NCBI RefSeq assembly: GCF_004348735.1
Contig: NZ_SMKT01000055.1
Span: forward strand, 1-49,872
Length of the DNA stretch: 49,872 nucleotides
Direction of reading: 5' to 3'
Origin: Actinomadura sp. KC06
GTDB lineage: Bacteria; Actinomycetota; Actinomycetes; Streptosporangiales; Streptosporangiaceae
Shown here piece after piece: positions 24,939-32,733 of the stretch. Numbering within the stretch: position 1 is the first letter of the stretch; every line of letters begins with the position of its first letter. The translations under genes and the position numbers were made by a program. The notes below the pieces were generated by a model, which was given only the letters and a program-made list of their open reading frames with translations, did not search any database and was not told where the DNA came from.

Positions 24939-26228
24939 TCAGCATTCGGCGCGTGGACTCCGTTCCTGGACGCGGACCGCCTCATCGTGCGGCCCGCCGA
25001 GCCGGAGCTGCGCCCCGTCCGCGTGCTGCGTGCGCCGGAGCCGCCGGACGCGCCGGACGGCCTCGGCGACACCGGCCGTGACGAGCGCGGCCGCCACCAG
25101 CAGCGCGCTGAGCCACAGCGGCGACCGGTAGCCGAGCCCGGCCGCGATGGCGGCACCGCCGAGAGCGGGCCCGGCGGCCGCGCCGACATTGAGCGCCGAG
25201 GTCGCGAACGCCCCGCCGAGGGAAGGCGCCCGCGTCGCCGCGTACAGGACCCGCGCGATGAGCGTCGAGCCGACGGCGAACGACAGCGTCCCCTGGACGA
25301 AGACGAGCAGGAACGCTATGACCTGGTTTCCGGCCGCGGCCGTGAAAAGCGTCCACCCGGCGAGCAGGGCGATCCCGCCCGGTACCAGGACCAGCATGGG
25401 CCGCGTGTCGGACATCCGCCCGCCGATGGTCGCTCCGGCGAACGACCCGAGACCGAACAGCGCCAGCACCGCCGGCACCCAGTCCTCGGAGACCCCGCCG
25501 ACCTCGGTGATCAGCGGACCCAGATAGGTGTAGGTGCAGAACGTCGCGGCGTTCACCAGTGCCGCCAGCAGCAGCACGAGCAGCAGCCGAGGGCTGCGCA
25601 GCGCCCGCAGCTGGCTCCGGGCGCCGGCCGGGCGACCGTCCGCGCCGCCGTCCGCGGGGCCGTCAGGAGTGCCGGTCGCCGGGGCGCCGCCGGGTACCGA
25701 GCGCAGGACGGCGAAGACGGCCGGCAGGCAGATCAGCGCCACCGCCCAGAACGCCGACCGCCAGCCGAGGGCCTGGCCGAGCGCGGCGCCGGCGGGCGCC
25801 CCGGCGACGCATGCCAGCGTGATGCCGCCCAGCAGGACGGAGGTCGCGCGTCCCTTGGCGTCCGGCTTGACCATGCCGGTCGCCGTCGCGAGCCCCACGG
25901 CGAGGAAACCGGCGTTGGCCAGCGCGCCGAGCGCCCGGGTCGCCAGGAGCACGGTGAAGCTGGAGGTGACCGCCCCGACGACGTGCACGAGCATGAAGGC
26001 GACCAGGAAGACCAGCAGCGCCCGGCGGCGCGGCCAGCGCAGGCTGAGCACCGCCATCAGCGGCGCTCCGACGATCATTCCGGCGGCGAAGGCGGACGTC
26101 AGCGCGCCGGCCGCGGAGATGGAGATGTTCAGTTCGCGGGCGATGTCCGGGTTCAGTCCGGACAGCATGAACTCGGACGTTCCCTGGGCGAAGACCGCCA
26201 GTCCGAGGACGTAGATGGCGAAGGGCAT
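24939..26228 (-). CDS. Cmx/CmlR-type MFS exporter (chloramphenicol efflux family)
   Basis: A 429-aa drug:proton antiporter of the 12-helix DHA1 group. The first helix MPFAIYVLGLAVFAQGTSEFMLSGL is diagnostic of the Cmx/CmlR (CmrA) family. It is followed by motif A-like SLRWPRRRALLV, motif C-like GITLACVAGAPAGAALG, a variable central loop (about 190-215) and six more helices. Family members export chloramphenicol and sometimes florfenicol; the specificity here is inferred. The start ATG is unambiguous by similarity. An upstream leader of about 265 nt contains a hairpin and possible sequestration of the GGAG by a downstream CTCC, hinting at translational attenuation. The C-terminal tail of 35 residues is hydrophilic. 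Confidence 0.9.
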   Translation of the reverse strand: MPFAIYVLGLAVFAQGTSEFMLSGLNPDIARELNISISAAGALTSAFAAGMIVGAPLMAVLSLRWPRRRALLVFLVAFMLVHVVGAVTSSFTVLLATRALGALANAGFLAVGLATATGMVKPDAKGRATSVLLGGITLACVAGAPAGAALGQALGWRSAFWAVALICLPAVFAVLRSVPGGAPATGTPDGPADGGADGRPAGARSQLRALRSPRLLLVLLLAALVNAATFCTYTYLGPLITEVGGVSEDWVPAVLALFGLGSFAGATIGGRMSDTRPMLVLVPGGIALLAGWTLFTAAAGNQVIAFLLVFVQGTLSFAVGSTLIARVLYAATRAPSLGGAFATSALNVGAAAGPALGGAAIAAGLGYRSPLWLSALLVAAALVTAGVAEAVRRVRRLRRTQHADGAQLRLGGPHDEAVRVQERSPRAEC

Positions 26229-26445
26229 GGGAGAGGAACTCCACGGTCGTGTCGTGAGGCATCGAAGAAGAGGCGCGGACGCACCGTCGCGACGTCCCGG
26301 ACCAGCCGTGCACGACGGCGAGCATGGCGGGACGCGGCGAGTGCGGTAGCGCGCGTGGGAGCCCGAGAGCCCCGGCAGCCCGAGCAGGGCAGCGCAAGGC
26401 GGCGGAACTCCGGGGAAGACTCAGCCCGAGTGACGATGATCAATG

Positions 26446-26465
26446 GCCACCGAGGAACCGGTGGC
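26446..26465 (-). promoter_or_regulatory. Hairpin in the leader of the cmx-like gene
   Basis: GCCACCG (26446-26452) and CGGTGGC (26459-26465) form perfect 7-bp arms with a 6-nt loop, about 30-50 nt after the predicted transcription start. It could be an attenuator or an operator. The rest of the 26229-26639 gap holds no convincing gene. Confidence 0.45.
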
Positions 26466-26501
26466 TAGCGTCTTGATGCCTCAGGACTGGACACGGGCCA
26501 C

Positions 26502-26531
26502 ACGATAGACAAGCGCCGCGAAACCCGTCCA
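26502..26531 (-). promoter_or_regulatory. Putative promoter of the cmx-like gene
   Basis: On the minus strand TGGACG (26531-26526), an 18-nt spacer, then TATCGT (26507-26502): a fair sigma-70-type promoter that would give a leader of about 265 nt. Confidence 0.4.
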
Positions 26532-26591
26532 CCGCATTTCACGCCCGTCGACCCGCCCACGGACGACCTTTTGCCGTCCCGGCAAAGAGTT

Positions 26592-26620
26592 TTGCTTCCG
26601 CGCCCGCGCGAACGCATAGT
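26592..26620 (+). promoter_or_regulatory. Putative promoter of the flavoprotein gene
   Basis: TTGCTT (26592-26597), a 17-nt spacer, then CATAGT (26615-26620), 20 bp before the ATG at 26640. A GGAGGTGG ribosome site follows. Confidence 0.5.
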
Positions 26621-26639
26621 CGGCGTGGAGGTGGTCACG

Positions 26640-27623
26640 ATGACCGATCAGCTGAGAGGCGGCTATGACGTGGTAGTGATCGGCGGTGGCGCCGCGGGCT
26701 TGAACGGGGCGCTGATGCTGGCCCGCGTCCGGCGGACCGTCGCGGTGATCGACGCGGGCGCGCCGCGCAACGCGCCCGCCGACGGTGTGCACGGGCTGCT
26801 GGGCCGGGAGGGGATCAGCCCGGCCGAGCTGCTGGAGCGCGGCCGGGCCGAGGTCCGCCACGACGGCGGCTACGTGGTGCGGGGAGAGGTCGCCGCGGCG
26901 GTCCCGGACTCGGGCGGGTTCACCGTGACGCTGGACGGCGGCGCGACCGTCCGCGCGCGCCGCCTGCTGGTGACGACCGGGGTGGTGGACGAGCTGCCGG
27001 ACCTCCCCGGCTTGCGGGACCGGTGGGGACGCGACGTCGTGCACTGCCCGTACTGCCACGGCTGGGAGATCCGCGACAAGGCCATCGGCGTGCTCGCCGG
27101 CGGTCCGATGGCGGTTCACCAAGCGCTGCTGTTCCGGCAGCTGAGCGACGACGTCGTCCTCTTCTCCCACACCATGCCGCCGCCGACCGGCGAGGAGGCC
27201 GAGCAGCTGGCCGCCCGCGGCGTCCGCGTGATCGACGGCGAGGTGGCGTCCCTGGTGATCGTCGGGGACCGCATCGCGGGAGTGCGGCTGGCCGGCGGGA
27301 CGGTGGTCGACCGCGAGGCGCTGGCCGTCGCGCCGCGGATGACCGTGCGCGCCGCCTTCCTCGACGGGCTCGGGCTGCGGCCGGTCGAGCATCCCGCCGG
27401 GGTCGGCGAGCACGTCCCGTCCGACGCGGCGGGACGCACCGACGTGCCGGGGGTGTGGGTCGCGGGCAACGTCACCGACCTGATGGCCCAGGTCGGCGCC
27501 GCCGCCGCGGCGGGCGCAGCCGCGGGCGCCCAGATCAACTCCGACCTGATCGCCGAGGAGACCCGCCAGGCGGTCGCCGCGCACAGGCCGGGGCCCTCGT
27601 CCGCGTCCGAACCCGCGGCGTGA
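26640..27623 (+). CDS. Thioredoxin-reductase-like FAD/NAD(P)-dependent oxidoreductase
   Basis: A 327-aa flavoprotein of the class-II pyridine nucleotide-disulfide type. The FAD-binding GGGAAGLNGALMLARV lies near residues 17-32. The redox pair is CPYCHGWE (about residues 136-143), as in the small TrxR-like proteins of actinomycetes rather than the CATC of true TrxB. The GVWVAGNVTDLMAQVGAAAAAG segment closes the FAD site. The central NADPH domain is short: GVLAGGPMAVHQALLF lacks a full GxGxxA motif, so the electron donor is uncertain. Gliotoxin/holomycin-type dithiol oxidases share this CxxC layout. It lies divergent from the exporter and upstream of a convergent AraC regulator. Confidence 0.88.
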   Translation: MTDQLRGGYDVVVIGGGAAGLNGALMLARVRRTVAVIDAGAPRNAPADGVHGLLGREGISPAELLERGRAEVRHDGGYVVRGEVAAAVPDSGGFTVTLDGGATVRARRLLVTTGVVDELPDLPGLRDRWGRDVVHCPYCHGWEIRDKAIGVLAGGPMAVHQALLFRQLSDDVVLFSHTMPPPTGEEAEQLAARGVRVIDGEVASLVIVGDRIAGVRLAGGTVVDREALAVAPRMTVRAAFLDGLGLRPVEHPAGVGEHVPSDAAGRTDVPGVWVAGNVTDLMAQVGAAAAAGAAAGAQINSDLIAEETRQAVAAHRPGPSSASEPAA

Positions 27624-27656
27624 ACGCCTGGCGGACGACCGGTCCCGGCGGCCGGC

Positions 27657-28505
27657 CTACGGTGCGCGGCCGGGCCAGGCGACGTCGTCGACCGCCAGCC
27701 ACGGCTCGGCCGCCACCGCCGCCGGGGTCGCGCCGGTGAACGCGACGACATCGCGATGCAGGTGGGGCTGGTCGGCGTAGCCGGTCTCGGCCGCGACCCG
27801 GGCCGCGTCCTCGCCCGCGGCCAGCCGGTGGGCGGCGTGGTCGAAGCGGACGAGCCGCGCGGCGCGCTTGGGCGGCAGCCCGATCTGCGACTGGAACCGC
27901 GACCACAGGCGCTTGCGGCTCCACCCGACCTCGGCCGCCAGCTCGTCGACCCGGACCAGGCCACGGCCGCCGACCATCCGGTCCCAGGCCCAGGCCACCT
28001 CCGGGTCGACCGGGGTCCCCGTCTCGCGCCGCCGGGCGAGGAATGCGTCCATCAGCGCGAAGCGTTCGTCCCACGAGGGGGTCTCGCTCAGCCGCTCGCC
28101 GAGCCGGGAGGCGTCCGGGCCCCACAGGTCGTCGAGTGCGACCACGGCGCCGTCCAGCCCGGCGGGGGAGACGCCCAGGATCTGATGCGCGACCAGCGGC
28201 GACAGGCGCACCTGCACGGCCTCGAAACGCTCGCCTCGCACCCACATCGCACCGGAACCGAACCCGAGCCCGGCGACCACGCTTCCCCGCCGCCTGCGTC
28301 CGGCGGCATCGTCCACGATCAGCGGGCCTGCGCCGAGCTCCAGCGCCAGCGACACCGCCGGGTGCGGGACCGCCCGATGCCCGGCCGCGGACCCGCCACG
28401 GTCACGGAACCCGGCCATGCTGACACCGGCCACCCGGCTGGGCCGCTCCGGCCGCGCGACGTCCCACACCAGCACATCGGCACGCTCGCGCACGGTGGAC
28501 CGCAT
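27657..28505 (-). CDS. AraC family transcriptional regulator
   Basis: A 282-aa regulator with the HTH at the C-terminus: VDELAAEVGWSRKRLWSRFQSQIGLPPKRAARLVRFDHAAHRL and then AARVAAETGYADQPHLHRDVVAFTGATPAAV (about 190-265). The N-terminal 150 residues resemble the DUF6597/cupin-less sensor of AraC proteins (HRAVPHPAVSLALELG, FGSGAMWVRGERFEAVQVRLSPLVAHQILG). ATG 28505 is preferred since TACGAT lies exactly 6 nt upstream (leaderless); ATG 28511 is in frame. It is divergent from the alpha/beta hydrolase gene, and a 16-bp palindrome lies between them, suggesting that it regulates the hydrolase. Confidence 0.9.
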   Translation of the reverse strand: MRSTVRERADVLVWDVARPERPSRVAGVSMAGFRDRGGSAAGHRAVPHPAVSLALELGAGPLIVDDAAGRRRRGSVVAGLGFGSGAMWVRGERFEAVQVRLSPLVAHQILGVSPAGLDGAVVALDDLWGPDASRLGERLSETPSWDERFALMDAFLARRRETGTPVDPEVAWAWDRMVGGRGLVRVDELAAEVGWSRKRLWSRFQSQIGLPPKRAARLVRFDHAAHRLAAGEDAARVAAETGYADQPHLHRDVVAFTGATPAAVAAEPWLAVDDVAWPGRAP

Positions 28506-28517
28506 CCTCATATCGTA

Positions 28518-28533
28518 CGGCGGGCACCCGCCG
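28518..28533. promoter_or_regulatory. Palindrome between araC-type gene and hydrolase
   Basis: CGGCGGG-CA-CCCGCCG: 7-bp perfect arms in the 77-bp divergent gap, immediately upstream of the TACGAT box of the AraC-type gene. A candidate operator. Confidence 0.45.
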
Positions 28534-28582
28534 GGAACATTCGTTCAAGCCACCGCCCCGCCCGGACGGCGACAGTGGCCCC

Positions 28583-29470
28583 ATGACGACAAAAGACCGC
28601 CGCCGGGTGTCGCGGCAGGAAACCGAAGCCACCGGAAGCTCGACCCTTCCTTTGGACGGCGGGAGCGTTCACGTCCGCCAGGACGGCCCCGGCGACGCCC
28701 CGGCGCTCGTGCTGATCCACGGCCTCGCCGGATCGACCCGCTGGTGGGACTCGCTGGTTCCGATGCTGGCGGAGTCCTTGCGCGTCATCCGGATCGACTT
28801 GCTCGGGCACGGCCGGTCGGCCAAACCGTCCGGCGGAGGGTACGCGATCCCGGAGCAGGGACGCCGGGTCGGCGAGGCACTGGACCGGCTCGGCGTGCGG
28901 CACGCCATCGTGGTCGGCCATTCCACCGGCGGGTCGGTCGCCACCGCCCTGGCCGAGCGGCGCCGCGATCTGGTGACCGCGCTGGCGCTCATCGACTCCG
29001 GCCCCCGCCTGGACGCCTTCATCTCCGACGGGTTCGTCGGCCGGCTCCTGTTCGTCCCCGGCGTCGGGCGCCTCTTGTGGCGGCTCCGCACCGACAAGAT
29101 CATCCGCCGGGGGCTGGACACCGCGTTCAGCCGCCCCGGCTACGAGATCCCGCAGCAGCTCGTCGACGACGTGCGCGGCGTCACCTACCACGCGCTCACC
29201 GCGACATCACGCGCCGTCGACGACTACCTGGAGCAGCGCACGCTCCCCGATCGGCTCGCCGCCCTCGGCAAGCCACTCCTGGTGATCTTCGGGGAGGACG
29301 ACCGGAGATGGCGAGCCTCGTCGGCCGCCGACTACCGCACCGTCCCGGACGCGAAGGTCGAGGTGCTGCCCGGCCTCGGACACTCACCCATGCTCGAAGA
29401 CCCTCCAAGAACCGCCGCACCTCTCATGGCCTGGTGCGAGGAGCAGGCCTCAGCGCGGAAAGGACGCTGA
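28583..29470 (+). CDS. Alpha/beta hydrolase
   Basis: A 295-aa hydrolase. The oxyanion region LIHGLAGSTRWWDSLVP (about 44-60) and DLLGHGRS lead to the nucleophile elbow VVGHSTGGSVA (Ser near 114). A lid region with Arg-rich helices follows, then the acid in FGEDDRRW (about 236-243) and His in LPGLGHSPMLEDP (about 265). This is a typical esterase/haloperoxidase-like serine hydrolase; substrate unknown. GACAGT sits 6 nt before the ATG, so expression is probably leaderless. It is divergent from the AraC regulator. Downstream lies the remnant of an enolase-superfamily gene at the edge of the recombinase module. Confidence 0.9.
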   Translation: MTTKDRRRVSRQETEATGSSTLPLDGGSVHVRQDGPGDAPALVLIHGLAGSTRWWDSLVPMLAESLRVIRIDLLGHGRSAKPSGGGYAIPEQGRRVGEALDRLGVRHAIVVGHSTGGSVATALAERRRDLVTALALIDSGPRLDAFISDGFVGRLLFVPGVGRLLWRLRTDKIIRRGLDTAFSRPGYEIPQQLVDDVRGVTYHALTATSRAVDDYLEQRTLPDRLAALGKPLLVIFGEDDRRWRASSAADYRTVPDAKVEVLPGLGHSPMLEDPPRTAAPLMAWCEEQASARKGR

Positions 29471-29550
29471 ACACCACTCGTCCGCGACGGGGCACCCCCG
29501 CCGGGAACCCGCACGGCGCGTCCGACTTGAAACCCGCAGGCAGGCACGCG

Positions 29551-29780
29551 ACGTGGTGTTACCGCTTCCTCGGTGTGCATCGCGGCCGCGTCCCGATCTA
29601 CGGCAGCGGGGCGCCACCGACGCGATGAGCGTGGACGAGCTCCTGATCGACGGCTCCACGGCGTACGTGTCCGAGGGCTACGACGCGGTCAAGCTGCGCG
29701 TCGGCGCGCGTCCGGCCGCGGAGGACGTGGAGCGCGTCGCCGCCGTCCTGGCCGCCTCGGTGACGGGATCCGGATCATGT
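29551..29780 (+). pseudogene. Mandelate racemase/muconate lactonizing enzyme remnant
   Basis: A decayed fragment of an enolase-superfamily gene, read in three frames. FLGVHRGRVPIYGSG comes first, then after a frameshift VDELLIDGSTAYVSEGYDAVKLRVGA with DVERVAAVLAAS, then after another shift GDGIRIMC. These correspond in order to the cap-to-barrel region of the MR/MLE family (VPVYGSG, EGFRAVKLRVG, DVRIMVDAN). The N-terminus is absent, and the sequence stops where the recombinase region begins (about 29780), so the gene was probably cut by insertion of the mobile module. No other half was found in the window. Confidence 0.65.
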
Positions 29781-30940
29781 GTTCGGCGGCGGTGGCCGGC
29801 GAGGATGCGGGTGAGGTCGGTGACCGGCGACGCCGCCAGCTTGTGGTTGGTGTCGTCGTATCCGCGGGTGGTGCGGGGGTCGGCGTGCCCGGCCAGGTCC
29901 TGGACCTTGGCGAGCGGGACGTCGTTGCCGAGCAGGGTGGTGATGACGGTGCGGCGGCCGCTGTGCGGGGTCAGCCGGTGGGCCGCGGGCAGCCCGGCCA
30001 GTTCCGCCTGCCGCCGCAGGATGTTGGTGACGTCGCGCTGGGTGAGGCGCTTGCCGCCGGGCTTGGCGGGGTCGTAGGGGTGCGGGGCGGTGACCAGCAG
30101 CGGGCCGGGAGGGCAGGTGCTGTCCGGGTGGCGGCGAGCGCGGACGGCGAGGTAGGCGTCCAGGACGCGGCAGAGCTCGCCGTCCAGCCGCACGAAGTCG
30201 CGGCCGCCGGGCCCCTTGCCTTTCACGCGGTGGCGCAGGACCCGGTAGCCGGCCTCGGTGTCCAGGTCGGCCAGGTCGGCCTGGGTGAAGGCCGACACCC
30301 GGAGCGCGGTGTAGAACAGCAGCCCGATCACGGCCGCGTCCCGCCAGGCGGTCTCCGTCCCGCGGTCCGCGGCGCGGGCCTCGGCGGTGTCGAGGAGCCG
30401 GGCGGTCTCGGGGACGCTGAGCGTTGGGGCCTTGCGCGCGGACGCCGCGATCTCCGCGCCGGAGGGGCGCCTGACCAGCAGGGTCGGGTTGCGGTCGGCG
30501 ACGTCGTTGGACTGCAGGTAGGTGTACCACGACGACACCGCCGCCAGCCGCCGGGCCCGGGTGGCGGCACTGGGCGGACGGACCGCGCCGCCGGCGCCGA
30601 CGGTCATCGATGCCGACCAGTCGTCGACGTCCGCGCGGCGGGCGGTGCGCGGATCAAGGCTGGTGCGGGCGCAGTAGTCCAGCCAGGCGGCGAGGTCGCG
30701 GTAGTAGGCGCGGCGGGTGGCGTCGCTGTTCTGACCGCGCAGCCAGGCCGCGGTCAACGCCCTGATGCCGTAGCGGTCGCCGTGCTCGTCGGCGGGCAGA
30801 GCGGGCAGCAGCCCCACAGACTCGGCGATCGGATCGAGCCCCGACGCCTGCCCTGAGAGGACACGCGACGCCGAAGCGGGGGCCGCGGGCATCACCTCCC
30901 CGGCCATCACCCCTGGCGACGGCTCCTGCGGTGTGCTCAT
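29678..30940 (-). CDS. Tyrosine recombinase (integrase/TnpS-like)
   Basis: A 420-aa site-specific recombinase. A SAM-like N-terminal core-binding domain (about 55-165; LTAAWLRGQNSDATRRAYYRDLAAWLDYC) precedes the catalytic domain. Catalytic residues: Arg214 (TALRVSAF), His326 and Arg329 (PHSGRRTVI), His352 (LAGHADPRT) and the nucleophile Tyr361 (TRGYDDTNH). ATG 30940 has AGGAGG upstream. The last 30 or so codons run antisense through the MR/MLE remnant, so the native C-terminus has probably been replaced at the insertion boundary. The active site is complete. It is divergent from a coiled-coil gene across 180 bp with inverted repeats, the geometry of the TnpS/TnpT resolution systems of Tn4651-type transposons. 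Confidence 0.88.
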   Translation of the reverse strand: MSTPQEPSPGVMAGEVMPAAPASASRVLSGQASGLDPIAESVGLLPALPADEHGDRYGIRALTAAWLRGQNSDATRRAYYRDLAAWLDYCARTSLDPRTARRADVDDWSASMTVGAGGAVRPPSAATRARRLAAVSSWYTYLQSNDVADRNPTLLVRRPSGAEIAASARKAPTLSVPETARLLDTAEARAADRGTETAWRDAAVIGLLFYTALRVSAFTQADLADLDTEAGYRVLRHRVKGKGPGGRDFVRLDGELCRVLDAYLAVRARRHPDSTCPPGPLLVTAPHPYDPAKPGGKRLTQRDVTNILRRQAELAGLPAAHRLTPHSGRRTVITTLLGNDVPLAKVQDLAGHADPRTTRGYDDTNHKLAASPVTDLTRILAGHRRRTHDPDPVTEAARTAATRSTSSAAGRAPTRSLTAS

Positions 30941-31043
30941 GCACTGCCTCCTGTCGGGCCCCGGTGAAGCCAAGGTTCGGGAGATCACGAAGAGGCACCA
31001 GGATAACCGTCCTTATCCCGGAGCATCGCTGTGCCGTATTCAA

Positions 31044-31087
31044 CGCGTTTCGCGCGTCGCGTAAATGATTTCGCGAGGAGAAACGCG
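31044..31087. repeat. Inverted repeats in the recombinase/coiled-coil intergenic region
   Basis: CGCGTTTC (31044-31051) and GAAACGCG (31080-31087) are perfect 8-bp inverted arms, and TCGCG (31057-31061) with CGCGA (31072-31076) lies nested inside. They are in the 180-bp divergent gap, which is less GC-rich than its surroundings. Candidate recombination core site or operator. Confidence 0.6.
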
Positions 31088-31120
31088 ATTCTGGATCGCC
31101 AGGGGAGTAGGGTGGGGCGT

Positions 31121-32296
31121 GTGAGCAGCGACGACACCGCCGCAGAAGCAGCGGCTACCGCCGTCCCGCAGGCGGACCGGGAAGGGGAGTGCGCGTTGGC
31201 CGGCTGCGCGCAGCCGCTGCCGCCGCCCGGACGCGGCCGTCCGGCCAAGTACTGCAGCAAGGCCCACGCCGACCAGGCCAGCCGGGACCGTCGCGCCGCC
31301 GACGCCGCCGCGCTGGACGAACCGCTCCGCCGCGCCGAATCCCTGGCCGGACGACTGCCCGAGGCCATCGGCGGGCTGCAGGAGCAGCTCACCGTCCTGA
31401 CCGACGCCCTCGCCCAGGCGCAGGCGGGCGCGCTGGCCCGGGTGCAGCGGGCCGAGGCCGAGGCCGTCGCCGCCCGCCAGGCCGAGGCCGACGCCGACGC
31501 CCGCGCGGCGGAGGCCGACCGCGTGCGAGCCCGGGCGGAGGCCGCCGCCGCGGACGCCGTCCAGGCCCGGCGGGCCGCCGAGCAGGAGGCCGAGCGCGAT
31601 CGCGCCGCGCTGGCGCAAGTCCGCGCCGACACCGCCGAGACGATCGCCGCGCACACCCAGCTCCGCGACGCCGCCCGCGAGGCCCAGGCCGCCGCGGAGG
31701 CCGCCCGGGACGCCAAGACCGCCGAGTTGCGCGAGGCCCGCCAAGCCCACGAGCAGGACCTGGCCCGCCGGGACGCCGCCATCCGCGCCCAGACCGACCA
31801 ACTGGACGCCGCCCGGACCGATCTCGCCCGCACGATCGAGGCCCTGACCGCCGCGCGAGAGGCGCTGGCCACCGCCAGCGGCGAGGCCCGCACCCAGCGA
31901 ACCCGCGCTGAGGCCGCCGAGCACGCCCGCGACGCCGCCCTGCGCGAGCTGCAGACCACCGAAGCGCGAGCCGCCGCGCTCGACCGCCGTGTGCATGAGC
32001 TGCAGACCGCCGCCGACCAGGCCGCGGGCGAGGCAGCCGACACGCGGGCCGCCCTGAGGGCCTGCGAGGCCGTGTCCGACCGCCTCGAAACCGCGCTGGA
32101 AGCCGCCCGCGCGGAGGCCGCCGAGCAACGCGAACGCGCCGCCCGCGCCGAGGCCGCAGCAGCCGCCGCCGAGGCCGCCGAGGCCGCCGCGGCGGCGCAA
32201 GGCCCCGGCGACGACCGGCACGACCAGGACGACGGGCAGACTCCCCGGCCCGAAACCCGGCCCGACAACCCTCGCTCTCCCCAGCAACCCACCTGA
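31121..32296 (+). CDS. Coiled-coil protein with N-terminal zinc motif (TnpT/KfrA-like)
   Basis: A 391-aa protein. Residues 24-49 hold a Cys24-X4-Cys29-X15-Cys45-X3-His49 motif with GRGRPAKYC, a small zinc-binding DNA-contact module seen in actinobacterial plasmid and element proteins. From about residue 60 to 350 the chain is a nearly continuous Ala/Glu/Arg/Gln coiled coil with no transmembrane segment, and the last 35 residues are polar and Pro-rich. KfrA and TnpT have this overall plan: a DNA-binding head and a long coiled coil. GTG 31121 follows GGTGGGG; an in-frame GTG at 31112 exists. It is divergent from the tyrosine recombinase, which suggests an accessory or architectural role in recombination. 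Confidence 0.7.
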   Translation: MSSDDTAAEAAATAVPQADREGECALAGCAQPLPPPGRGRPAKYCSKAHADQASRDRRAADAAALDEPLRRAESLAGRLPEAIGGLQEQLTVLTDALAQAQAGALARVQRAEAEAVAARQAEADADARAAEADRVRARAEAAAADAVQARRAAEQEAERDRAALAQVRADTAETIAAHTQLRDAAREAQAAAEAARDAKTAELREARQAHEQDLARRDAAIRAQTDQLDAARTDLARTIEALTAAREALATASGEARTQRTRAEAAEHARDAALRELQTTEARAAALDRRVHELQTAADQAAGEAADTRAALRACEAVSDRLETALEAARAEAAEQRERAARAEAAAAAAEAAEAAAAAQGPGDDRHDQDDGQTPRPETRPDNPRSPQQPT

Positions 32297-32551
32297 TCCC
32301 GGCCCACCTTCGGCCCGCCGGACCTGAGTTCGCGGTAACCGGCTCAGCGTCGGCGGTGGGAGTCGCGGCGAACGTGCCAACGGTGCGTGGCCCAGCGATT
32401 CCTTCGCCTTCAGTCCGGGGGCGGCGCGGGCCTCGTATGGATCCGGGATCAGCCTCTCGGCCCGGCCCGGGCGGTTGAGCGGCCTTCGGACGGTCTGTCG
32501 TGTCGGCTTCGAGGGCGGCGGTCTTCGGGTCGCCGCCGGGCCGTAACTCGG

Positions 32552-32581
32552 TTGCGCGGACGCGGGGGGCGTGGCTGTACT
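32552..32581 (+). promoter_or_regulatory. Putative promoter of the ribosomal-protection gene
   Basis: TTGCGC (32552-32557), an 18-nt spacer, then TGTACT (32576-32581), placing the start about 100 nt before the GTG of the GTPase and just upstream of the leader ORF. The remainder of 32297-32551 shows no gene. Confidence 0.4.
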
Positions 32582-32619
32582 GGGGGCAGAAGCCGGAAGA
32601 ACGAGGAACAGGGGAAGCG

Positions 32620-32733
32620 ATGCGCCGCACGTTCATGTCCACCCAGCAGGTCATCACCACCAGCTACGCAAGGGGCATGAACGTCAGTGCGAACACTGAA
32701 CCTGGGGATTCTGGCGCATGTCGACGCAGGTAA
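32620..32733 (+). CDS. Putative leader peptide of the ribosomal-protection gene
   Basis: A 37-codon ORF with AGGGGAAG well spaced before its ATG. It runs through the ribosome site and the first 47 nt of the downstream GTPase gene in another frame, ending with TAA at 32731-32733. Its residues (MRRTFMSTQQVITTSYARG at the start, Cys-Arg-Arg-Arg at the end) match no family I know. tet(M)-type genes are controlled by short leader peptides; stalling here could expose the GTG start at 32687. Inferred from position only. Confidence 0.4.
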   Translation: MRRTFMSTQQVITTSYARGMNVSANTEPGDSGACRRR

